Source: CAYPAV01 sp964408805 (GTDB lineage: Bacteria; Pseudomonadota; Alphaproteobacteria; UBA8366). From it: 64,000 nucleotides of DNA. The position numbers and the translations under genes were made by a program. The stretch lies in the NCBI GenBank assembly GCA_964408805.1, contig CAYPAV010000013.1, positions 67,549 to 131,548 on the forward strand. The letters run 5' to 3'. Of the stretch, positions 57,824 through 64,000 are shown piece by piece; within the stretch, counting starts at the first letter, position 1; each line of letters starts with the position of its first letter. The notes under the pieces are model-generated. The model searched no databases and had not been told where the DNA came from. It worked only from the letters and a program-made list of their open reading frames with translations.

Positions 57824-59566
57824 CTATTCCAGGCCCGCGATGCGAAACGCTTCCACGTATCGCGCGCGATCCTGCGGGCGCACCCAAGGGCTATACGTTT
57901 TCGCCCAATCGAGAGAGATCGTCGGCTGCAGGCGCTTCGTCTCGGAAAGCCCGCGTTTGGCCGCCTCCACGTCGCCCATCTGCGCCGCGCTGATCGTAAA
58001 GAGGCGCCAGGCGCCCAACATGTCGGGACGTACCTTGAGCGTTTCCTTGGCCAGCTTGTGGGCCTCGGAATCACGCCCGGCGGTGAAGAAACCGACGGCC
58101 TGCATCATCGGAAGCAGCGCGTTGAAGGGATCCCGCGGACTGATCCGGTAGGCCTGATCGATCGCCTCATTCGCCGCGTCGACCTTGCCGGCGTAACCGA
58201 ACAGTCCGCCCAGCCAGGCATAGGCGAAGGAAAAACTCGGGTTCAGATCCAAGGCGCGCTGCAAATCGGCGATCGCTTCCTCATGCCGACGAAAATAGCC
58301 GTGAACCGCGCCCAATGCGGCATACGCCCAAGGTTCTTGGTCGTCGAGCGCCAGCGCGCGTCGGCATGCGGGCTCCGCCTTTGGGATCGTGCTGGTCGGA
58401 TCATCGCCCCAGCCCATCCAACTATTCCAGATATAGGTGAGCCCGAGAATCGCATGGGCCTGGGCGTAGTCGGGATCGAGTTCGATCGCCTCCAGTAACA
58501 GATCCTGGGCGCGCCAGAGATCGGGGCCGTTCATGCGCCAGTAGAGGGGAATGGCGCGCATCACCATTTCCCAGGCCTGCATGTCCTCGGGCGGCGTTCG
58601 TTTGACGCGTTCGCTTTCGGCGACCATGAGCTGCGGCGCGATCGTCCCGGCAACGGTTTCGGTGATCTCGTCCTGTAGCGCGAAGACGTCGTCGATCTTG
58701 CGGTCGTAGCGTTCCGCCCAAATGTGATTTCCCGTCGTCGCGTCGATCAACTGGACGGTCACGCGGACGCGGTCGCCCGCTTTTCGCACGCTGCCTTCGA
58801 GCACGTATCGGACGCCGAGTTCCGCGCCGATCTGTTTAACATACGTCGATCGGCCCTTGTAGGAGAAGGTCGAGTTCCGGGCGGTGACGAAAAACCAGCC
58901 ATACTTGGCCAGCGCCGTGATGATGTCTTCGCTGATGCCGTCGGAGAAGAACTCCTGCTCCGGATCGTCCGACATGTTGTCGAAGGGCAGCACCGCAATC
59001 GAGGGCTTATCGGGGAGTTCGAGCCTTTCGGTTGCTTCTGCACCGGGTTCCGCCGCCGATGTATTTTCGATGATCCGGTAGACCCTGACGGGCGCCGAGA
59101 CGTGCTTGACCTCTTGCTCGCCGATGTCTTCGAAGGGAACCTCGATCCGGTTGCGCACCTGATCATAGACCCCGCCGGACACAGTGATACCGCCGGGGGT
59201 GGCCAACGCTTCGATACGGGCGGCGATGTTCACCCCTTCCCCGTGGATGTCCTCGCCATCGTCGATGACATCGCCGAGATTTATCCCCATGCGAAATTCA
59301 AGCGGGTTTCCCGATAATCGTTGTTGCATGACGATGGCGCATTGTACGGCATCCTGAACCGTCGAGAACTCGACCAGGAACCCATCGCCGGTATGCTTAA
59401 CAATACGGCCTGAATGTTCGGAAATTGCGGGGTTGATTATGTCGTTGCGGGCGGCTTCCCAGGCGGCGACCGTGCCATCCGTGTCTCGCTCGACGAGCCG
59501 CGTATAACCCGCGACATCGGCGGCCAAGATCGCCGATAATCGCTTTCGTCGTCCGTCACCGCTCAT
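57824..59566 (-). CDS. Class III adenylate/guanylate cyclase with TolB-like and TPR domains
   Basis: 580 residues. Cyclase domain at about 8-165: SAILAADVAGYTRLVERDTDGT (first metal Asp) and VKHTGDGFLVEFSTVQDAVQCAI (second metal Asp), then VHGEGVNIAARIEALATPGGITVSG. Next a TolB-N/FlgO-like domain (about 190-300: PSIAVLPFDNMSDDPEQEFFSDGISEDIITALAKYGWFFVTARNS), then TPR units from about 330 (EAIELDPDYAQAHAILGLTY, ADLQRALDLNPSFSFAYAWLGGLFG). This layout is very common in alphaproteobacteria. It makes cAMP or cGMP; whether it controls the K+ channel at 30823 is only a guess. Divergent from the 2OG oxygenase gene. Confidence 0.9.
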   Translation of the reverse strand: MSGDGRRKRLSAILAADVAGYTRLVERDTDGTVAAWEAARNDIINPAISEHSGRIVKHTGDGFLVEFSTVQDAVQCAIVMQQRLSGNPLEFRMGINLGDVIDDGEDIHGEGVNIAARIEALATPGGITVSGGVYDQVRNRIEVPFEDIGEQEVKHVSAPVRVYRIIENTSAAEPGAEATERLELPDKPSIAVLPFDNMSDDPEQEFFSDGISEDIITALAKYGWFFVTARNSTFSYKGRSTYVKQIGAELGVRYVLEGSVRKAGDRVRVTVQLIDATTGNHIWAERYDRKIDDVFALQDEITETVAGTIAPQLMVAESERVKRTPPEDMQAWEMVMRAIPLYWRMNGPDLWRAQDLLLEAIELDPDYAQAHAILGLTYIWNSWMGWGDDPTSTIPKAEPACRRALALDDQEPWAYAALGAVHGYFRRHEEAIADLQRALDLNPSFSFAYAWLGGLFGYAGKVDAANEAIDQAYRISPRDPFNALLPMMQAVGFFTAGRDSEAHKLAKETLKVRPDMLGAWRLFTISAAQMGDVEAAKRGLSETKRLQPTISLDWAKTYSPWVRPQDRARYVEAFRIAGLE

Positions 59567-59716
59567 AGGACACGCCCAGACATACTCCAGATTGCGGATA
59601 TCTTACGGGCTTCATCGAATAGAGGCCAATCCGCAAAAAGGGCCGCATGGCGGCGCCGGCATCCACGGTGTAAGATAGTCGGGCGTGCACCCAAGGCCGG
59701 ATAAAGCAACTCTTCA

Positions 59717-60727
59717 ATGAACGATCCATCCTCCACCCCCATTCCCCTGATCGATTTGGCGCCCCTTGGAGATAGCGGATTGTCGGGTGCCCGGGAAATC
59801 GCGCCGGCGCTGCGGCTCGCCCTTCGCGACGTTGGTTTTCTCGTCATCACCAACCATGGGGTGCCGCAAGACCTGATCGACCGAACCTTTGCCGAGGCCA
59901 AGCGGTTCCACGACCAGAGCCTGGAGGCCAAACTCGCGGTGCGGATGAACGCGCACAACAACGGTTATATGGCGATGGCGCGTTACAATGTCCGCACCTC
60001 GCGGGTCAGCGAGGTGGCCCTGCCGGACATGAACGAAGCCTTCTTCATCAAGCGCGAGCGCCCGGCGGACGATCCGTTGGCGCTCGCCGAGCGCCGCTTC
60101 GCCGGCCCGAACGAGTGGCCGGACGGCCTCCCCGGATTTCGCGAGACGCTGCTGGCCTATACGGACGCGGTCGACGGTTTGGGCCGGCGCCTATTGCCGG
60201 CGGTTGCCTTGGCGCTCGATATGCCGGGCGACACCTTCGATGCGGCCTTCGAGGAGAGCCAGTTCTCCTTCCGCCTGTCTCATTATCCGCCGGTGCGGCG
60301 GCAGCCGGATCAATACGGCATCGCACCCCATACGGACGCCAATTTCATGACCTTCCTGGCCCAATCGGACATGCCCGGCCTGCAGGTCCAATTGGCCTCG
60401 GACGAATGGTGGGATGTGCCCTACGTTCCGGGATCCTTCGTGGTGAACACGGGCGATATGCTGCATCGCTGGACCAACGGGCGTTTCAGATCGACGGCGC
60501 ATCGGGTGCTGCCGCCGCGTGAAAACCACCGCTATGCCATTCCCTATTTCTTCGGGCCCCATATGGATACGTTGATATCCTGCCTGCCCAGTTGTTGCGG
60601 GGATGAAGATCCGCCCCGGTATCCGCCCATCACCTATGACGACTATATCAATTGGTGGTATGACGCGAACTACAACGTCGCGGATCAGGAAGATATTCGG
60701 GTGGAAGGCCGAGGCGCCAGGACTTGA
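59717..60727 (+). CDS. Isopenicillin-N-synthase-like Fe(II)/2-oxoglutarate oxygenase
   Basis: 336 residues of the IPNS/2OG-FeII superfamily. DVGFLVITNHGVPQDLIDRTFAEAKRFHDQSLEAK near residue 38 is the N-terminal signature; IAPHTDANFMTFLAQSDMPGLQV near 203 has the His-x-Asp iron ligands; NTGDMLHRWTNGRFRSTAHRVLPP near 250-270 has the third ligand His and the R-x-S that binds 2-oxoglutarate. PYFFGPHMDTLISCLPSCC near 278 follows the family. Likely hydroxylates or cyclises a small acid. Followed at one base by the enolase-superfamily enzyme and then the B12 mutase genes, all on the same strand, so it is the first gene of an operon. Confidence 0.87.
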   Translation: MNDPSSTPIPLIDLAPLGDSGLSGAREIAPALRLALRDVGFLVITNHGVPQDLIDRTFAEAKRFHDQSLEAKLAVRMNAHNNGYMAMARYNVRTSRVSEVALPDMNEAFFIKRERPADDPLALAERRFAGPNEWPDGLPGFRETLLAYTDAVDGLGRRLLPAVALALDMPGDTFDAAFEESQFSFRLSHYPPVRRQPDQYGIAPHTDANFMTFLAQSDMPGLQVQLASDEWWDVPYVPGSFVVNTGDMLHRWTNGRFRSTAHRVLPPRENHRYAIPYFFGPHMDTLISCLPSCCGDEDPPRYPPITYDDYINWWYDANYNVADQEDIRVEGRGART

Positions 60728-60728
60728 A

Positions 60729-61817
60729 ATGATTGATGCCCTGAAGCTGAGACGGCTGCGGTTGCCGTTGCGAACGCCCTATAAGCTCGCCTTCGGCCCG
60801 GTTACCCATTTCGATACGATACTCGTATTCGCCGAAGTGAACGGACGCGCCGGCGTCGGCGAGGCCACGATCCTGACCGGCTATACGGACGAAACGATCG
60901 ACGGTAGCTGGGCGCGGGCGGAAGCGGTGGCACGGACGCTCCCCGGACTCTCGACCGAGGCGGCGACGTCGTCCATCGCCGATCGGCTGAAGGATGCCCC
61001 ATTTACCGCCACAGCTTTTACGACAGCCATCGAGATGGCCGAGGGCCATCCGGCGCTGCAGGTCGCCGAGCCGACACGAGTCCCGTTGCTGGCGGGGATC
61101 AACGCAACGGATAACGACGGCATCTCGGCGGAGATCGAGGCGGCGCTCGCGGCCGGGTTCGGTACGCTCAAGATCAAGGTCGGCTTCGACGTCGAGCGCG
61201 ATCTGGCGCGCGTGCGATATATTCAGGACCGCAATGCCGGCCGCGCCCAGCTCAGAATCGACGCCAATCAGGGCTATGATCGCGAGGTCGGCTGCCGCTT
61301 CGCGAGCGAGGTCGATCCCGCCGATATCGAACTTCTGGAGCAGCCCTGCCCGGCGGATGACTGGGAGGGCCTCGAAGCCGTCGCCCGGGTCACCCGGGTT
61401 CCCTTGATGCTGGACGAGTCGATCTATAACGAAGCCGACATCGAGCGGGCGGCACGGATCGGGGCCGCCTTCGTCAAGCTGAAGCTGATGAAATTCGTCG
61501 GTCTGAGTGCGCTCGAACAGGGCCTTGTCCGCATTCGCGAGCTTGGCATGGAGCCGGTTCTCGGGAATGGCGTTGCCGGCGATATCGGCTGTTGGATGGA
61601 GGCCTGCGTGGGCGCCCGGCAAATCCGGAACGCGGGCGAAATGAACGGCTTTCTCCGACCGACCGCGCCCTTGGCGTGCCCGCCCCTGAAGGTCGAGGAG
61701 GGCGCGATGGCATTGCTACCCGACGGCGCGCCGCGGTTGGATGAGGCGGCGCTTGAACAGGTAACGCTCCAATCCGCCCGGTTCGATCGAAGCTCCGACA
61801 GGTTGCAGGCAGTTTAA
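60729..61817 (+). CDS. Enolase-superfamily enzyme, muconate-lactonizing (MLE) subgroup
   Basis: 362 residues from ATG 60729. FGTLKIKVGFDVERDLARVRYI near residue 150 has the K-x-K acid/base motif; LRIDANQGYDREV near 175 the first metal Asp; LLEQPCPADDWEGLEAV near 203 the Glu and VPLMLDESIYNEADI near 228 the third; FVKLKLMKFVGLSAL near 252 the opposing Lys. These define the MLE subgroup: cycloisomerases, OSBS, dipeptide epimerases. Methylaspartate ammonia-lyase, the usual enolase-fold partner of glutamate mutase, lacks the K-x-K motif, so this gene is not that enzyme. Stop and the next ATG share TAATG (61815-61819). Confidence 0.82.
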   Translation: MIDALKLRRLRLPLRTPYKLAFGPVTHFDTILVFAEVNGRAGVGEATILTGYTDETIDGSWARAEAVARTLPGLSTEAATSSIADRLKDAPFTATAFTTAIEMAEGHPALQVAEPTRVPLLAGINATDNDGISAEIEAALAAGFGTLKIKVGFDVERDLARVRYIQDRNAGRAQLRIDANQGYDREVGCRFASEVDPADIELLEQPCPADDWEGLEAVARVTRVPLMLDESIYNEADIERAARIGAAFVKLKLMKFVGLSALEQGLVRIRELGMEPVLGNGVAGDIGCWMEACVGARQIRNAGEMNGFLRPTAPLACPPLKVEEGAMALLPDGAPRLDEAALEQVTLQSARFDRSSDRLQAV

Positions 61818-62263
61818 TGTCGGATGGATCGCCGGGGGCCAAACAAACACTGGTGACCGGCGTGATCGGCTCCGACACACATATTGTGGGCAACCGGATA
61901 TTGTCGATGGCACTCGAGGATGCGGGCTACCACGTGATAGCACTCGGCGCTCTCACCCCGGCCGAGGATTTCATCAACGCCGCGGTCGAGACGGCGGCCG
62001 ACGGGATCATGGTATCGTCGCTCTATGGACAGGGCGAACTCGATTGCAGGGGCTTTCGGGGCCTTTGCATCGAGGCGGGGCTGGAGGACATCCTGCTCTA
62101 TGTCGGCGGCAATCTGGTGGTCGGCAAGCAGGAGTGGGAGAGCGTGGAACAACGGTTTCTCGAAATGGGGTTCGACCGCGCCTTCCCGCCCGGCACTCGC
62201 ACCAACGAGGTCGTCGAATTCCTCGACCGCGATTTCGCGGTGGACACGACGGCCGGCGGATGA
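61817..62263 (+). CDS. glmS: Coenzyme-B12-dependent glutamate mutase, sigma (cobalamin-binding) subunit
   Basis: 148 residues, family-typical length. TGVIGSDTHIVGNRILSMALEDAGYHVIALGALTPAEDFINAAVETAADGIMVSSLYGQGELDC matches the Clostridium GlmS fold: D-x-H-x-x-G (SDTHIVG, about residues 18-24) supplies the His that replaces the lower axial base of cobalamin, and SSLYGQGE is the tail-binding loop. LLYVGGNLVVGKQEW follows the family exactly. With the epsilon subunit (63678) it isomerises glutamate to methylaspartate. Its stop overlaps mutL (ATGA, 62260-62263). Confidence 0.9.
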   Translation: MSDGSPGAKQTLVTGVIGSDTHIVGNRILSMALEDAGYHVIALGALTPAEDFINAAVETAADGIMVSSLYGQGELDCRGFRGLCIEAGLEDILLYVGGNLVVGKQEWESVEQRFLEMGFDRAFPPGTRTNEVVEFLDRDFAVDTTAGG

Positions 62264-63681
62264 GCGGTCCGGCGGCGCTCCTGATCGACTTCGGCAGCAC
62301 CTATACCAAGTTGCGCGCGATCGATCTGGAGTCGCGGACCCTGCTCGGGGCCGGGCAGGGTCCTTCTACGGTGGCGAGCGATATCACGGTTGGGATGCGG
62401 GCGGCCTTGGCCGATCTGGAGGAACGACTGGGGCGGCTGCCGGAATTCCGGTACCGGCTTGCGTCTTCAAGTGCGGCCGGCGGCCTCAAGATGGTAACCG
62501 TGGGTTTGGTCAAGGAACTCACCGCCGAGGCCGCGCGCTTCGCGGCCCTGGGGGCAGGCGCAAGGCTGGCGGAAACCTTCGCCAACCGGCTTTCGAGGCG
62601 CGACGTCGCCAGGATTATCGCGCACGAACCCGATATCATCCTGCTGGCCGGCGGCACCGACGGCGGCAATGCCGAGGTTATCGAACACAATGCGGAATTA
62701 CTCGCCGCGACCGAGCTTACCTGCCCCATCATCGTCGCTGGCAATCGTTCGGCCGCCGATGCGGTCGAGGAGATTCTGCGCGGCGCGGGAAAGGATGTCC
62801 GTGTCGCCGACAATGTCATGCCGGCCCTCGGTACGTTGGAAATCGAATCGGCAAGGGCGGCGATCCGCGACGTCTTCATCGAACGCATCGTCCAAGCCAA
62901 GGGGCTGGATCGGGCCCATGACTTCTTCGATACGCTGGCAATGCCGACCCCGGCGGCGGTGCTCGAGGCGGCGCGGCTGCTGAGCGAGGGCACGCGCGGG
63001 CGCGAGGGACTCGGGCCGTTGCTGCTGGTCGATATTGGCGGCGCCACCACCGACGTTCATTCGGTGGCAAGCGGCGCGCCGACCGAAGGGGGCGTTCTCC
63101 AGCGGGGGCTGCCGGAACCCTATTTGAAGCGCACCGTCGAAGGCGATCTCGGCATGCGTCACAATGCGGGCGCGATCGTCGAGGCGGCGGGCCGGGACGC
63201 GATGCTGGCACTCGCCGGAACGGCGGACCCCGACATCGAAACCTTGTTGGCGCGGATCGCCGGCGATGTGGAGCGTCTGCCGGCGGACGAAGAGGAGCGC
63301 GCCTTCGACGCCGCGCTGGCGCGGTCAGCCATCCGTATTGCCGTGACTCGCCATGCGGGCACCGTTGAGATCGTCCACACGGTCAACGGCCCCGTGGCGT
63401 CGCAACAGGGTAAGGATCTCCGCCTTTTGGCGACGGTGATCGGTACCGGCGGGGCGTTGGTCTACGGAAGCGACCCGTTTTCGATCCTGTCGGGCTGTCT
63501 CTACAATGCGAATGAGCCGGATTCCTTGCGTCCGCGCGAACCGGCGCTGATGATTGACAAGGAGTACGCGCTCTACGCCGCCGGGTTGCTGGCGGAAGTC
63601 GACCCGGAGGGGGCGTTCGATTTCGCCTTGGCCTCGCTGGAGCCTGTGGGCGGAAGTCCCGCCAAGGAAGAGGAAGAATGA
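62260..63681 (+). CDS. mutL: Glutamate mutase reactivase MutL
   Basis: 473 residues from ATG 62260 (in-frame upstream sequence belongs to glmS in another frame). ASKHA-fold ATPase: LLIDFGSTYTKLRAIDL at the start (phosphate-1), ILLAGGTDGGNAEVIEHNAELL near residue 127 and LLLVDIGGATTDVHSV near 255 (phosphate-2). This is the GlmL/MutL chaperone family that exchanges damaged cobalamin in B12 eliminases and mutases, not the DNA mismatch-repair MutL of the same name. The last 15 residues are acidic (AKEEEE). Located between glmS and glmE as in clostridia. Confidence 0.9.
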   Translation: MSGPAALLIDFGSTYTKLRAIDLESRTLLGAGQGPSTVASDITVGMRAALADLEERLGRLPEFRYRLASSSAAGGLKMVTVGLVKELTAEAARFAALGAGARLAETFANRLSRRDVARIIAHEPDIILLAGGTDGGNAEVIEHNAELLAATELTCPIIVAGNRSAADAVEEILRGAGKDVRVADNVMPALGTLEIESARAAIRDVFIERIVQAKGLDRAHDFFDTLAMPTPAAVLEAARLLSEGTRGREGLGPLLLVDIGGATTDVHSVASGAPTEGGVLQRGLPEPYLKRTVEGDLGMRHNAGAIVEAAGRDAMLALAGTADPDIETLLARIAGDVERLPADEEERAFDAALARSAIRIAVTRHAGTVEIVHTVNGPVASQQGKDLRLLATVIGTGGALVYGSDPFSILSGCLYNANEPDSLRPREPALMIDKEYALYAAGLLAEVDPEGAFDFALASLEPVGGSPAKEEEE

Positions 63682-64000
63682 GCTACGCGTCCGCTCTAGA
63701 TGGAAAACTGAGACCGCTGTCTTCGGAGCAGATTCCGGCCGACTTGTTCGCGAAATTGCGTACGGAGAATTTGGCGCGGTGGCCGACCGGGGCCGAGGTC
63801 GATCTCGATGAAGCGGTGGACTATCACCTCTCGCTGCCCGATCACAAACGGCTGCCCTGGGTGCTGGCCCAAGCGGAGGCGGAAGGGCGATGTCTCACCC
63901 AGCCACGCGGCGGGTTCGGCACCTTGGAACTGCAAATGGAGCTGATGAGAACGCTCGATGGCGACGGGCATGCCGATGTCGTGCCGACGACCACCGACAG
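63678..64000 (+). CDS. glmE: Glutamate mutase epsilon (catalytic) subunit, cut by window end
   Basis: The first 107 residues are visible from ATG 63678, which overlaps the mutL stop (ATGA). TENLARWPTGAEVDLDEAVDYHLSLPDHKRLPWVLAQAEAEGR and LTQPRGGFGTLELQMELMRTLDGDGHADVVPTTTD match the N-terminus of the catalytic B12-barrel subunit (MutE/GlmE), which would be about 480 residues in full. Completes the glmS-mutL-glmE set. The gene that would follow, often methylaspartate ammonia-lyase, is beyond the window. Confidence 0.9.
   Translation, partial: MSYASALDGKLRPLSSEQIPADLFAKLRTENLARWPTGAEVDLDEAVDYHLSLPDHKRLPWVLAQAEAEGRCLTQPRGGFGTLELQMELMRTLDGDGHADVVPTTTD

Noticed and set aside
1..64000. tRNA, rRNA or CRISPR elements
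   Set aside because: I looked for cloverleaf ends, rRNA-like stretches and regularly spaced repeats and saw none, but without a covariance search a tRNA could be missed.

Overview
This window is a GC-rich, densely packed bacterial chromosome segment (about 60 protein genes, no rRNA, and no tRNA, CRISPR array or intact mobile element that I could see). Gene content (many SDRs, luciferase-like flavin monooxygenases, TauD-like and other 2-oxoglutarate oxygenases, an acyl-CoA dehydrogenase and a related group-D flavin monooxygenase, a gentisate module, BadDEFG-type benzoyl-CoA reductase, class III cyclase with TPRs, PAS_5 proteins) suggests a metabolically versatile, probably marine, alphaproteobacterium. 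The taxonomic call is inference.

The most striking content is two genes that ordinary gene calling would break at an in-frame UGA but which read as complete selenoproteins. (1) At 3576-4136 (-) a UGSC-family protein has UGA at codon 100, giving Sec-Gly-Ser-Cys, followed at once by a hairpin whose apical loop is GGUCU. (2) At 19581-20282 (-) a glutathione S-transferase has UGA at codon 13, exactly where thiol GSTs carry the catalytic Cys before Pro-Trp-Val-Gln-Arg, again followed by a hairpin. Both apical loops lie about 17-23 nt after the UGA, as in the E. coli fdhF SECIS. A third in-frame UGA, in a dienelactone hydrolase at 47300, falls on a Trp position and looks like a nonsense change, not Sec.

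Layout. 1-5922: VOC protein (partial), class III aminotransferase, and a five-gene minus-strand operon SDR / luciferase-like oxidoreductase / UGSC selenoprotein / partner protein / SDR. 6121-10922: TauD dioxygenase, EamA permease, LigI-like amidohydrolase, luciferase-like oxidoreductase, SDR. 10919-16526: Rrf2 regulator, GNAT, and a tightly coupled bcrCBAD operon for ATP-dependent benzoyl-CoA reduction. 16695-22236: dipeptidase, cupin, PAS_5 protein, FMN reductase, the Sec-GST, another luciferase-like enzyme, a secreted protein. 22367-28061: operon of molybdenum hydroxylase large subunit, MoaD-like protein, acyl-CoA dehydrogenase, luciferase-like enzyme and quinone oxidoreductase. 28237-33536: methyltransferase, TPP enzyme, cyclic-nucleotide-gated K+ channel, DHA2 exporter. 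33747-36919: hydrolase, 3-hydroxybenzoate 6-hydroxylase-like monooxygenase and gentisate dioxygenase. 36948-44129: Tat-exported hydrolase, flavin monooxygenase, SDR, exporter, large sensor kinase. 44174-52233: a plus-strand run of hydrolases, amidohydrolase, SDR, two tandem GFA-type zinc proteins and a TPP enzyme, then a secreted hydrolase on the minus strand. 52365-56166: a decayed patch with two half-genes for polysaccharide deacetylases, palindromes, a PAS_5 gene, an amidase and a small transposase remnant. 56167-64000: GMC oxidoreductase, cyclase-TPR protein, and an operon of 2OG oxygenase, enolase-superfamily enzyme and coenzyme-B12 glutamate mutase (glmS, mutL, glmE cut by the window end).

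Together the genes suggest a catabolic accessory region for aromatic and other carboxylic or amide compounds, with both aerobic (gentisate, monooxygenases) and oxygen-sensitive (benzoyl-CoA reductase, glutamate mutase) chemistry.
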